DNA from: an uncultured Cellvibrio sp.
Lineage (GTDB): Bacteria > Pseudomonadota > Gammaproteobacteria > Pseudomonadales > Cellvibrionaceae
Reading direction: 5' to 3'
Assembly: GCA_946481095.1 (NCBI GenBank)
Contig: CAMLML010000023.1
Span: 1-56,721 of the forward strand
Length of the DNA: 56,721 nucleotides
Shown here: piece after piece, positions 9,457-20,800 of the stretch
Position numbering within the stretch: position 1 is the first letter of the stretch
Layout: every line of letters begins with the position of its first letter
The notes under the pieces: model-generated
What the model saw: the letters and a program-made list of their open reading frames with translations, nothing else
What the model was told of the DNA's origin: nothing
Database searches by the model: none
Translations under genes and position numbers: made by a program

Positions 9457-10761
9457 ATGCCTCTTGCCCTTGATGATTTTAATCAGGGATTGCTGAAATT
9501 TTTGCGATCCGCTCCTACTGCGTTTCATGCAACTGCTTATATGAAACGCAAATTGGTTGATGCCGGTTTTATTGCCTTGCGCGAGTCGGATGCCTGGCGG
9601 CTGGATCCCGGAAAATCTTATGTCATTAGCCGTAATGACTCTTCACTGATTGCTTTCAAATATGGATCTAACTCATTGATTGAACAAGGAATCAGAATGC
9701 TGGGCGCCCATACGGATAGTCCCTGCCTCAAGGTAAAGCCCCAGCCTGAATTGAATCGACGTGGCTATCATCAATTGGGAGTGGAAGTGTATGGCGGGGC
9801 ACTTTTGGCTCCCTGGTTTGATCGCGATTTATCAATAGCAGGCAGGGTGACTTATCAGAATGCCAACCAGCAGTTGGGCAGTGTATTGCTGGATTTTAAA
9901 GAGCCGGTTGCGTTTATCCCAAGCTTGGCCATTCATCTTGATCGCGAAGCCAATAACAGTCGTTCGATCAATCCGCAAAAAGATATAGTGCCGGTGTTAT
10001 TGCAATCCGATGAGGCCACAACAGGCTTTAAAGGTTTGTTAAAAAAATTACTTGAGCGTGAGTATCCGGAGTTGTCTGACGTCAACTTGTTGGATTACGA
10101 GATGAGTTTATACGACACACAACCTGCTTCTTTGGTCGGGTTTGAGAAGCAGTTCATAGCTAGCGCACGTTTGGATAATTTACTCAGTTGTTATCTTGGA
10201 TTCTGTTCTATCCTTGAAGCAGATAGTTGGCAATCAGCACTGTTTATTGCGACAGATCATGAAGAAGTAGGCAGTACATCCTGTTGTGGCGCCAAAGGTC
10301 CTTTCCTGCAACATTTTTTGGAAAGATTATTAACCGACTCACAAGAAAGAGCGCGAACTATTGATCGTTCATTGATGATCTCTGCTGATAATGCACATGG
10401 TGTGCATCCCAACTTTATGGATAAGCATGATGAAAACCACGGCCCTATACTCAATAAAGGTCCGGTGATTAAAATTAATGCCAACCAGCGTTATGCTACA
10501 ACCAGTGATACTGCTTCGCTATTTCGCGCGCTGTGTGAATTGGAAAAAATTCCTGTGCAAACCTTTGTTGCAAGAACAGATATGGGATGTGGCAGCACAA
10601 TCGGGCCGATTGTTTCGTCGGAAGTGGGAGTCAAAACTGTTGATGTTGGGGTGCCAACATTTGCTATGCATTCCATTCGTGAAATCGCGGGGAAAGATGA
10701 TGCCTGGTATCTCTACAGGGTTACCAATCAATTTTTTTCCGGAAAAGTGAAATTAAGTTAG
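9457..10761 (+). CDS. apeB: M18 family aminopeptidase
   Basis: Cytosolic zinc aminopeptidase, 434 residues, full length. Metal and catalytic motifs are visible: LGAHTDSPCLKVKPQP (metal His and Asp), ATDHEEVGS (catalytic and metal Glu pair), SADNAHGVHPNF, and MHSIREIAG near the C-terminus (final metal His). M18 enzymes prefer acidic or neutral N-terminal residues; specificity cannot be read here. It lies between tsaB (14 nt) and the cNMP/rhodanese gene (11 nt), probably in one transcript. Confidence 0.93.
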   Translation: MPLALDDFNQGLLKFLRSAPTAFHATAYMKRKLVDAGFIALRESDAWRLDPGKSYVISRNDSSLIAFKYGSNSLIEQGIRMLGAHTDSPCLKVKPQPELNRRGYHQLGVEVYGGALLAPWFDRDLSIAGRVTYQNANQQLGSVLLDFKEPVAFIPSLAIHLDREANNSRSINPQKDIVPVLLQSDEATTGFKGLLKKLLEREYPELSDVNLLDYEMSLYDTQPASLVGFEKQFIASARLDNLLSCYLGFCSILEADSWQSALFIATDHEEVGSTSCCGAKGPFLQHFLERLLTDSQERARTIDRSLMISADNAHGVHPNFMDKHDENHGPILNKGPVIKINANQRYATTSDTASLFRALCELEKIPVQTFVARTDMGCGSTIGPIVSSEVGVKTVDVGVPTFAMHSIREIAGKDDAWYLYRVTNQFFSGKVKLS

Positions 10762-10772
10762 AGATTGTATCC

Positions 10773-11810
10773 ATGAGTATTGAATTGAAGCAGCTATCAC
10801 AATTTAGTCCCTTAAATACCTTGAATAAGGATTATCTTTCGCAACTGGCGAGCAGGGTTGCGGTAAAGGAATTTCCCAAAGGCAGTATTCTGTTCAAACG
10901 CAGTCATTCGATAAAAGAAAAATTATTTTTGGTAGAAGGTCAGGTGGATTTAATTGATGCGTCATTCAGTTCAATTGAAGTGACCTCAGACAGTGACAGG
11001 GCAGTGCAGGCACTCAATAATACTGAACCTTCCCTGCATACCGGCATCACCAAAACACCGGTTAAAATTTTGTTGGTTGATAGTGATCAATTGGATCTGG
11101 TGATGGCCTGGAGTGAAAGTCATTCCAAACCGGCAGAAAATAAAAAATCAGGAAAATCTTCCAAGCCTGTTGAAGATGATGAGCAGGATTGGATGTCCTC
11201 ATTAATTGAAGCACCATTATTTGGAAAATTACCTCCGGCCAACATTCGGCAACTGTTTGCACGGTTTGTCTCAGTTGAAGTGAAAAAAGGCCAAAAAGTG
11301 ATTACTCACGGTGAGCGCGGCGATTACTTTTATGTGATCGAATCAGGTTCAGCCAACGTGTTGGATGCAGCAGGAAAGCTGTTGGCACATTTGCGCGTAG
11401 GAAATTATTTTGGTGAAGAGGCGTTGGTAGGTGATACCACCCGTAATGCAACAGTTGAGATGTGCAGTGATGGGCAATTAATGCAACTTAAAAAAGAAGA
11501 TTTTGTTGAGTTGCTGGCAGAACCTGTGCAGCGTCTTGTTACGGGTGATGAATTAAAAAAAATTACCCGTACCTGGGAAATTATTGATGTGCGTTTGCCG
11601 TTGGAACGCAAAATTCAATCTGTAGTCGGTGCACGAGGAATTCCTCTGAAACAATTGCGGGATTATTTGAAAGATTTAAGAGCCGATGTATTGTATGTCG
11701 TCACTGATGATTCAGGTCGTCGTGCCAATGTCGCTGTTCAACTCTTAACACAAGCGGGTTATGAGGCTTGTATTTTAAAAAATTCTGCATCACATTACCC
11801 ACAACAATAA
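10773..11810 (+). CDS. Cyclic-nucleotide-binding plus rhodanese-like regulatory protein
   Basis: 345 residues, no signal peptide. A degenerate cNMP-type beta-barrel (about 10-110) is followed by a charged linker, then a clearer cNMP-binding domain (about 145-250) with the phosphate-binding-cassette-like GNYFGEEALVGDTTRNATV. The C-terminal rhodanese-like domain (about 262-340) has DVRLPLERKIQSVVGARGIP but TDDSGRRA where an active rhodanese has a CxxGxR loop: the cysteine is absent, so catalysis is unlikely and a binding role is more plausible. Ligand and partner unknown. It follows apeB by 11 nt and precedes trpS by 28 nt. Confidence 0.85.
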   Translation: MSIELKQLSQFSPLNTLNKDYLSQLASRVAVKEFPKGSILFKRSHSIKEKLFLVEGQVDLIDASFSSIEVTSDSDRAVQALNNTEPSLHTGITKTPVKILLVDSDQLDLVMAWSESHSKPAENKKSGKSSKPVEDDEQDWMSSLIEAPLFGKLPPANIRQLFARFVSVEVKKGQKVITHGERGDYFYVIESGSANVLDAAGKLLAHLRVGNYFGEEALVGDTTRNATVEMCSDGQLMQLKKEDFVELLAEPVQRLVTGDELKKITRTWEIIDVRLPLERKIQSVVGARGIPLKQLRDYLKDLRADVLYVVTDDSGRRANVAVQLLTQAGYEACILKNSASHYPQQ

Positions 11811-11838
11811 TATCCATTCAAAATAGTCAGTAAATTTT

Positions 11839-12846
11839 ATGAACAAACAACGTATTCTTACCGGTATCACTACTACTGGAACTCCCCATTTGGGTAATTA
11901 TGTCGGTGCTATTCGTCCGGCAATTCAGGCCAGTCAAAACAATCAGACGGAATCTTTTTATTTTCTCGCTGATTTTCATGCTCTGATTAAATGTCACGAT
12001 CCGGAAATGGTGCATCAATCCACACGCGAAATTGCCGCAACCTGGTTGGCCTTGGGTTTGGATACAGATAAAGCATTTTTTTATCGTCAATCGGATGTAC
12101 CGGAAATTCCCGAACTCTGTTGGTTATTAACTTGCATGGCCGCCAAAGGTTTGATGAATCGTGCGCATGCATACAAAGCATCAGTGGATGCCAATATTGC
12201 TGCCAATGAAGATCCTGATTTTGCAATTACCATGGGTTTATATTCTTATCCGATTTTAATGGCTGCCGATATTTTGATGTTCAATGCGCACAAAGTGCCT
12301 GTGGGTAAAGATCAAATCCAGCACATCGAAATGGCTCGCGATATAGCCGCACGTTTCAACCATCATTACGGTGAACATTTTGTATTACCGGAAGCACAAG
12401 TCGATGAAAACGTCGCCGTATTGCAAGGTTTGGACGGTCGAAAAATGAGTAAAAGTTATGGCAACACCATTCCATTATTTTTACCTGAAAAACAATTGAA
12501 AAAATCCATCAATAAAATTCTCACCAATTTGCTTGAGCCCGGTGAACCAAAAGATCCTGATACAGCACCTGTATTCCAAATTTGGCAAGCATTTGCAACC
12601 ACTGAACAAACAGCTTACATGCGTGAAGAGTTTGCCAAAGGAATTGCCTGGGGCGAAGCGAAAAAACAATTGTTCGAATTGATCAATTCCCATATTGCAG
12701 AAGCCAGAGACAAATACGAATCCCTTCTGGCAAACCCAACATTTATCGAAGAAAAATTACAACAAGGCGCCGCCAAAGCCCGCGAACGCAGCAAACCTTT
12801 TTTGGAAAAATTGCGTGAAGCTGTGGGGATCAGGGCGATCAGGTAG
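11839..12846 (+). CDS. trpS: Tryptophanyl-tRNA synthetase
   Basis: Class Ic synthetase charging tRNA-Trp. 335 residues, full length. The HIGH-type motif TGTPHLGNY is at about 13-21, the KMSKS loop ([10 protein letters not shown]) at about 199-208, and [17 protein letters not shown] is typical of TrpRS. The last 140 bp plus 3 nt after the stop recur perfectly at 30138-30280. This copy is intact, but the sequence after it has no terminator, while terminators follow the distant copy. The coding part ending [15 protein letters not shown] is the family's normal C-terminus, so the gene was not truncated. Confidence 0.97.
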   Translation: MNKQRILTGITTTGTPHLGNYVGAIRPAIQASQNNQTESFYFLADFHALIKCHDPEMVHQSTREIAATWLALGLDTDKAFFYRQSDVPEIPELCWLLTCMAAKGLMNRAHAYKASVDANIAANEDPDFAITMGLYSYPILMAADILMFNAHKVPVGKDQIQHIEMARDIAARFNHHYGEHFVLPEAQVDENVAVLQGLDGRKMSKSYGNTIPLFLPEKQLKKSINKILTNLLEPGEPKDPDTAPVFQIWQAFATTEQTAYMREEFAKGIAWGEAKKQLFELINSHIAEARDKYESLLANPTFIEEKLQQGAAKARERSKPFLEKLREAVGIRAIR

Positions 12847-12849
12847 GAT
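12707..12849 (+). repeat. 143-bp direct repeat, left copy (3' end of trpS)
   Basis: Bases 12707-12849 are identical to 30138-30280 (offset 17,431) in a base-by-base reading. The match starts GAGACAAATACG within trpS and ends GGTAGGAT 3 nt past the stop codon; the next bases (T versus G) differ. It marks the left edge of the candidate island. The 170 nt from 12847 to 13016 hold no recognisable gene. Confidence 0.95.
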
Positions 12850-13016
12850 TGCTTTTTGTATCATGTGAAATAGATAATTGCGTTGAAGCTTTTGTTGACA
12901 ACTTCTTGGGTATTATCGTGACCAATTCAAGATATTTGGACTGAGCTATTGGTAGGATTATCTTCATGCCTCAAATTGCTGGGCTATGTTTTTTACGCAT
13001 TTGCTTTGGTACTGTC

Positions 13017-13661
13017 TTAAGAGCTAGATGGCTTTTTGGATCTTAATATTGGTATGGAACTTTGATACTTGGAAGCAAAAGCTAGAAGAGCCAAGCCAAG
13101 CAAAGAAATATAGAACACCATTATAATAGAGGATCTTGTTTCTGTACCTATAGCGAAAGAGTGTACCCAACCTAGTATTGCTACGACCCATGCCAACTTG
13201 TGGAGCATTTTGAAAAAGTGCCATTTTCTTTGTAATATCCCGGCAACAATTACTATTGACAATACATATCCTGCTATGGCGCCATAACTAATTGCACTTT
13301 TATAAAATCCATGTGAAAAGGTAGGGACTAATGTGTCAATCACCAAGTGATTTGTTCTAAGTGATGCGGCCCAAATAAATGTTGTAAAATGTCCGATAAC
13401 TGTTAAAGCAGTCGCTGCGCCTACTAATGGATGGTAGGTGAAATATTGAGATCTTCTTCCTTGTAAACCCAGTATTAACTGTAACGTCATAAAATAAAAA
13501 GCATACAAGCCAAGTAACTTTGAAAATAAATAAATAAATTGTCCCGGCGGATATTTTAATACAAAAAAATCCAATAAATTTCCAACACTGATTGCCCATA
13601 CAATAAAAGGAATAGTTGAAAAAACTAAAAAAAGAAAGTTTCTATGCTTTAACTTGTTCAT
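13017..13661 (-). CDS. Ferric-reductase-like transmembrane protein
   Basis: 214 residues with about six hydrophobic segments. Histidines in YHPLVGAATALTVIGHFTTF and FFKMLHKLAWVVAI fit the paired haem ligands of the ferric-reductase-like (MsrQ/YedZ-type) membrane domain, where b-haem electrons cross the inner membrane. No FAD/NAD domain is fused. The ATG overlaps the stop of the upstream rhodanese gene (ATGA, 13658-13661), so the two are coupled. It is the first gene inside the candidate island. Function is inferred from fold only. Confidence 0.7.
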   Translation of the reverse strand: MNKLKHRNFLFLVFSTIPFIVWAISVGNLLDFFVLKYPPGQFIYLFSKLLGLYAFYFMTLQLILGLQGRRSQYFTYHPLVGAATALTVIGHFTTFIWAASLRTNHLVIDTLVPTFSHGFYKSAISYGAIAGYVLSIVIVAGILQRKWHFFKMLHKLAWVVAILGWVHSFAIGTETRSSIIMVFYISLLGLALLAFASKYQSSIPILRSKKPSSS

Positions 13662-14638
13662 CTCAACGTTCCCTTACATTGACTTTGCTGTTCTATACAT
13701 TTTTTCAACTTTTCAGCGGCAGTGGTTTCATCTACTTTGCCCTGTTGAAAAACAGGTAAATTACTGTCTATCCAGCCTTTTATTCCATATGGGCTTAGAA
13801 TAACGGCTTGAGTAATCCCCAGAGATCTGAGTTTTCGTGCCATTTCAAAACCACGAAAATCTTTAATGCAATAAGCTATTACTACGTCAAAGTTTTTTAA
13901 TTCGGAAGTGGTCTCTCGATTGGCATCTCTTATTTGAAGATTAATTGCACCTGGTATGTGATTCTCAGCGAACTCATCTGGTTCTCTCACATCGATAAAT
14001 ACAGCTTTCGCACCTGCATTCATATGCCCTAAAAGAGTTGATATCGAGATGGTTGGAACGATCATTTCAGGCGAGGTAACGGTTTGATGGAGAGCATCTT
14101 TCCAGCATGCGAGATTTTTGGTTTGATTTCCAATGTCATTTAAGGCAAGTTTTTTTATGATGGTACGTTCTACAGCGTTGAAAAACTCTGTGTAACATTG
14201 ATGAGGTACATTTGTCCTGCCCCATTTTTCCTGAAGATCCCTGTAAGCTTTTTCTACGGCTATAGAGTCTTGTAATTCATCAGGCATCCATAAATTTATT
14301 TCTATATCAAAAGTCAGTTTATTAAGATGTTTAAATGACGAAGCTTCCAATTTGTAGTGATCAACTAGTAGTTCAAATGTGGATTTGTTGGCTGTTCTCA
14401 TAAACACAGCGCTGCTCTCATCAAATAATTGAGTATTTTCTGGGACCCTGTCATCAGAAAAGAATATGACTTTGTTTTGTGGCGTAATATATTTTTCTAC
14501 AAGCCAGATTGAGATTTGCTTATCAAAACCAAGCCCTGGTTTGGTAGAGAATTGAATAGGTTCGTTAGACAGAGTGGCATTAAATGGATGAAGAAAACAG
14601 AGGCAAATAATAAAAATCATCCCTACTCGATTTGACAT
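13658..14638 (-). CDS. Exported protein with C-terminal rhodanese domain
   Basis: 326 residues. A signal peptide (about 1-25) precedes an unrecognised N-terminal domain of about 170 residues (FSTKPGLGFDKQISIWLVEK...) and a rhodanese domain (about 200-300) with VFIDVREPDEFAENHIPGA and the putative catalytic loop YCIKDFRGFEMA, which keeps the cysteine. It would act in the periplasm on sulfur or selenium species, or simply bind them. Translational coupling to the ferric-reductase-like gene suggests a joint redox role. On the minus strand TATAAT (plus 14658-14663) lies 20 nt before the start. Confidence 0.72.
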   Translation of the reverse strand: MSNRVGMIFIICLCFLHPFNATLSNEPIQFSTKPGLGFDKQISIWLVEKYITPQNKVIFFSDDRVPENTQLFDESSAVFMRTANKSTFELLVDHYKLEASSFKHLNKLTFDIEINLWMPDELQDSIAVEKAYRDLQEKWGRTNVPHQCYTEFFNAVERTIIKKLALNDIGNQTKNLACWKDALHQTVTSPEMIVPTISISTLLGHMNAGAKAVFIDVREPDEFAENHIPGAINLQIRDANRETTSELKNFDVVIAYCIKDFRGFEMARKLRSLGITQAVILSPYGIKGWIDSNLPVFQQGKVDETTAAEKLKKCIEQQSQCKGTLR

Positions 14639-14743
14639 AAAAAGATTCCTGGTTGCAATTATACTCTCGTACTTTAGTCTAACCTTGACTAATCCTCAAA
14701 AACAAGTTCCAGTATTCCTATTAAGAAATTTAGTCGTTATGGA

Positions 14744-14773
14744 TTGACAAGCAGCAAAGCTGCATGATTCTAT
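14744..14773 (+). promoter_or_regulatory. Possible promoter of the beta-helix/RHS operon
   Basis: A perfect TTGACA (14744-14749) is followed after 18 bp by TTCTAT (14768-14773, a weak -10), about 75 nt before the preferred start of the giant beta-helix gene. The region between the divergent rhodanese gene and this one (14639-14847) contains no other gene. Confidence 0.35.
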
Positions 14774-14847
14774 GCAGAGCTCAACTATATTGGTATGAAA
14801 CTTGGAACTAAATCAATGTATACATGGAACAAATGGAGCTATTTTGT

Positions 14848-17800
14848 ATGAATCTTTCAGTTGTCCGTACATCCTTTTCTTCTAAAACTCTAGCGCTTAC
14901 ACTCCTGTTTTTAAGTGCTCTTGCGAATGCTGCGGAGTACATTGGTGGTGATGTGTTTCCTCGATCAGCACAAGACAATCAGTTATTGCCTCAGGATATT
15001 ATTCTGATTGAGCAGTTTATTTCCGGAGAGATTGAGCCGACAGAATTAGAAAGAAGATTAGTTGATACATATCCTCTAGGCGCTGGTGACGGCGTTATTG
15101 ATAACAACGATCTTGACTTAATAAACCAGGCTCTTGTAGGCAATATAGCCTTACCCACGGTTAACACCGGCCCGGCTCCAACACTAAATCATCCCGGCTT
15201 TTCTAATACAACTCTTAATCCTTTACCTTTAACGGGTACTGCCCCAGCCAACTCAACAGTTAATGTGTACGTTAACAATGTATTGCAAGGAGTGACTCAA
15301 GTGCCAAGCGATGGTTCGTATAGTGTCAACGTTCCTTTGGTTGATGAAAACAACAGGATTTTTGTTATCGCAACCAGTGGCTCAATTGTTAGTGATTATT
15401 CAAATAGTCTGGACATCAGCTATCAAAATACAGCATCGAGAACTCTAAGTGGATCCTTATCAGGTACAGTTGTTCTAACACCAGGTATTCCAGCGCAGCC
15501 CTATCTAGTTACAGGTTCTGACCTCGTAGTACCAACCACCGCTAAATTAATTATTCAGCCGGGAACTGAAATAAAATTTGCGGCTGCCAGAAAAATAGTT
15601 GCAAATGGTACGTTGTCAGTAAGAGGTTCAGCCTCATCAAAAGTTAGATTTGTTTCCAGTAATGCAACACCATCGCGTGGTGCGTGGGGTGGAATTGTTA
15701 TTAATAGCACATCAATTAATAGCAAAATAGAAAATGCTTTTATTGAATCATCTGTACAAGGCGTATTGGTCTCAGGTGCGGCTGTTTTGCTCAAAAAAAA
15801 TGTGATTAATTATTTTAGTGGGGATGGAATCAAATTAACGGGATCTGGCGCCAGCGCATCAATAATAGAAGGCAATATTATTGATAACCTGAATGATACT
15901 GTTCAGTGTCTAACTATTGATGCCAGCTCACCAACCGTTATTGAAAATACCTTAACTAATTGTGCGAAAGGTATATCGATTGTCGGGAATTCCTCACCAT
16001 CAATTACCAGTAATAATGTCATTACCAGCAATGTGAACGGTATTTCATTTACTTCCCCCACATTGACAACTAATCCTGTAATCACAGGCAATCAAATTTT
16101 TAGCAATACCACCAGTAATATAACTGCAACTGGTTTTCCATCAGGTGCACAAAATATTCGAATTAATGCAACGAACAACTGGTGGGGTAGCGTTACTCCT
16201 AATGTGATTGCGGGAACAATTAGTGACCTGAGTGATAGCACCTCTTTAACCACGAGACCTACAGTGGATTATGCCAATTATCTGGATGCGGTGGGTGGCT
16301 CTCCGGTACCTGGTAATTATCTATTGGGGCAGTTTACAGCCACCACCACAACATTAACGGCGGGTGGAATCTATGATGTTCTGGGTTTGATATCAGTGCC
16401 ATCAGGAAAAACGCTAATCATTCCTGCAGGAACCACATTGCGTTTTCATACAGTCAATAATTTAACCGTTGATGGAACCTTATTGGTACAAGGTACTAGC
16501 AGCAATAAAGTGATACTGACTTCGGCGAGAGCTACACCGGCACGAGGTGATTGGAATACTATCTGGATTAGAGGGGGAGCGGGTTCAATTATTGAAAACG
16601 CTAATATTGAATATGCAACTTATGGCATTTTTATCGAAAATACCTCAGCACAGATTAAGAATAATCATATCCGTTATTTTAGTAGTGACGGTATTTATGT
16701 AAAAACGGCGAGTGCAAGTGCATCAATAATAGAAGGCAATATTGTAGATAACGTAAATAATACTCTTGATTGCTTAACAATTGATGCCAGCTCGCCAACG
16801 ATTATTGGTAATACCTTAACTAATTGTGCGAAAGGTATATCGATTGTCGGAAACTCATCACCATCGATTACCGGTAATAATGTCATTACCAGCAATGTGA
16901 ATGGTATTTCATTTACTTCATCCACATTGACAACCAATCCTGTTATCACGGGCAATCAAATTTTTAGTAATACCACTAGCAATATTACTGCGACCGGTTT
17001 CCCATCAGGTGCACAAAATATTCGAATTAATGCAACGAATAACTGGTGGGGTAGTACTACTCCCAATGTGATTGCGGAAACAATTAGTGATCTGAGTGAT
17101 AGCGCCTCTTTAACCACCCGACCTACAGTGGATTATGCCAATTATCTGGATGCAGTGGGTGGCTCCCCGGTATCTGGTAATTATCTATTGGGACAATTTA
17201 CAGCCACCACAACATTAACGGCGGGTGGAACCTATGATGTTTTGGGGCTGGTAACAGTGCCGTCAGGGAAAACGTTAATCATTCCTGCCGGAACCACATT
17301 GCGTTTCCATACAGTCAATAATTTAACCGTTGATGGAACTTTATTGGTGCAAGGTACTAGCAGCAATAAGGTGACATTAACTTCGGCGAGAGCGACACCT
17401 GCACGAGGTGATTGGGGAACGATTTGGGTTAAAGGAGGGACAGGTTCCATTATTGAAAACGCCAATATTGAATATGCAACTTATGGCATTTTTATCGAAA
17501 ATACCTCAGCACAGATTAAGAATAACTATATCCGTTATTTTAGCAGTGACGGTATCCATGTAAAAACGGCGAGTGCAAGCGCATCGATAATAGAAGGCAA
17601 TGTTATTGATAACTTAAATAATACGCTCGATTGTTTAACTGTTTCCAACAGCTCACCGACCATTATTGGCAATACACTCACTAACTGTAATATAGGGTTG
17701 AGTGTTGTTAATAACTCTTCACCTCTAGTGAATGGCAATAATATTATTTCTGGCAATAAGTACGGAATTAAATTCACAACTGCAACACTGACAACCTTGC

Positions 17801-20800
17801 CGGTTATTAATGGCAATCAGATATTGGCAAATACCACAGATAATGTGGATGTTAGAGGCTACCCAACGGGGGGTAACAAACTTAAATTAAATGCAAAAGG
17901 AAATTGGTGGGGAACCACAAACTTCACTTCAATAATGGGCTCAATTTACGACCTGAATAATGATAGTGATTCAACTGTGTTACCCACAGTAGATTTTAGC
18001 AACCCACTTGATGGCCCCAACGGAACAGCAATAGCGGGTACTTTCTTCAATGGACTTATTAATACAGATACTACCTTTATTTCGGGGGAGACCTATCTAA
18101 TTATTGGTAGTACTTTTGTTTCGGCCAACAAAACACTCACAATTCCAGCGGGAACCACATTAAAATTTTATGGGGAATCCCATCTTGTTGTCGATGGCAC
18201 TTTAAATATTCAGGGTACTACAAACGATCCTGTTTTATTAACCTCCGGGCGTGCCGTTAAAAATCGAGGCGACTGGAAAGGTATTTGGATCAGAAACGGT
18301 TCTGTTGGATCCACTATTCAAAATGCGATCATTGAATATAACGAAAGTGGGATATTACTTGATACTGCCGCAGCATTAATTAGTGGTAATACTATTCGTC
18401 AATTTGAAAATGATGGTATTTATTTACAAGGGGCTGGCGCAACAGCGTCGTTTATCGAAGATAACATTATTGATAACTTAAATGACACAGGTTACTGCGT
18501 AGTTACTGACACAAGCTCTCCCACAATTCGAGGCAATAAATTAATTAACTGCGAAACGGGGTTATATGTTGTGAATAGCTCTTCACCCGTAGTGAACGCG
18601 AATAATATTATTTCCAGCAACAACAACGGGATTAAATTCAGTACTGCAAAACTTACAACTCTACCAGTTATTAATGGTAATCAGATATTTGCTAATATCA
18701 CGAATAACGTTGATGTTCGTAATTATCCAACCGGTGGCAATAAACTCAAATTGAATGCAAAAGGAAATTGGTGGGGGACAACAAATCTCACGACAATCAT
18801 GGGATTAATATACGATTTGAATAATGACAGCGATTCAGCCGTTTTGCCGACGGTAGATTTTGGCAATCCTCTCGATGGTCCTAATGGATCGGCAATTCCA
18901 GGCAATTTTTTAAACGGGATTATTAATGCTGATACTACTTTTATATCAGGTGAAACCTATTTAATTATCGGCAGCACTTTTGTTGCAGCGAATAAAACGC
19001 TCACAATCCCAGCGGGAACTACTCTTAAGTTTTATGGGAAATCTGATTTGGTTGTAGACGGTACCTTACTTGTTCAAGGTACGGTAAACAGTCCTGTAGT
19101 ATTGACCTCGGGCCGCGCCACTCAAAACAAAGATGATTGGAGAGGCATCTGGATCAGAAGTAGTTCTGTTGGTTCCGTGATTCAAAATGCCATTATTGAA
19201 TATAACTATAGAGGTATATTACTTGCCAATGCTGCTGCATCAATAAACGGTAACACCATACGTCAATTTGAAAATGACGGAATTTATTTGCAAAGTGCAG
19301 GGGCAACAACGTCAGTTGTCGAAAACAATATTATCGACAATTTAGATGATACTGGTTACTGCATCACCGTAGATACAAGCTCGCCCACAATTCGAGGCAA
19401 TAAATTAACTAATTGTGGAACTGGATTGTATGTTGTTAAAAACTCTTCACCAGTAGTGAATGGTAATAATATTATTTCCGGCAACAATTATGGAATTAAA
19501 TTCAGTGCAGCAACACTGACAACCTTGCCGGTTATTAATAGCAATCAGATATTTACGAATACCACCTATAATCTGGACGCTACCGGCTATCCAACGGGTA
19601 GCAATGAGTTAACAATAAATGCAACAGGAAACTGGTGGGGAACAACCGATGTTGCTTTATTGGCAAATGAAATTTATGACCTGAATGATAGCCCGGCAGC
19701 GACGAATTTGCCTTTAGTTAACATTAATGGACTATTGGCGGTAGATGGAACAATTGCAGCAGGTAATTATTTAGCGGGTCAGTTGCCCGATACAATTCTG
19801 GTTTCAAACACCACATACAACATAGTGGGTAGTGTTACAGTTCCCACTGGAAATACCCTTACAATTCAACCTGGGGCTATTCTGAAATTTCTTTCAGGCA
19901 CCAAACTAACTATTAACGGTTCTCTAAATGTCCTGGGTGAATCCAGTCAGCCGGTAATATTTACATCTGTGGAAGTATCGCCAGCCGTATCCGATTGGAA
20001 TGGAATATTAATAAATACTGGTGCAACAAATGTCTCTCTAAGCAATGTAATTGTGCAATACGCATCTAATGGGATTTATATCGATAAAACCAGCTCGGTT
20101 GTCAATATTACGGATTCATTAATCCAATTGTGTGATATTGGCATTTATATTAATGGAACCACTAATCCCGTGCTCAGCAATAACCGAATTGTAGGTAATG
20201 CAAAATATGGCGTTCATATTAATGGAAACAATAATGATTTAACGGATCCAAAACCTGTGTTGAATAATAACGATATCTATTCAAATACAACTCGAAATAT
20301 TAATGTAGCTAATTACACAGCTGCGCCTACAGTAAAAATGGATGTAACCAATAACTGGTGGGGAACAGCTACGCCAACATTTACAGGGAATATGTTAAAT
20401 TATTCTCCTGTTTTGACCTCTGCTTCACTGGCACCAACAATCAAAAGTCACTCTCTGACAAACACTTATTTTTCACCCAATAGTGACACTGTACAAGACA
20501 ATGTGATCTTGACGTCATTGCTAAGCGAAACTGCAGAATGGACTGTATCGGTTCAGAATTTAAATAATGGGGAATTGGTACGCAATTACAACGGCAGTGA
20601 TCTCAATGCTTTAATGTCATGGGATGGTTTGGATGTAAATGGACAGTTACTGCCTGATGGTCGTTATGGATTACGAGTGCATACGATAGCAGGAAGCCGC
20701 TCTGGAATTAGTTTATACAGAGAGTTTGTGCTTGATACCATTGCGCCAACGTTGCAGCTGGATCCATTACTTGCATTAATACCGCAAAGAAATGTGAATA

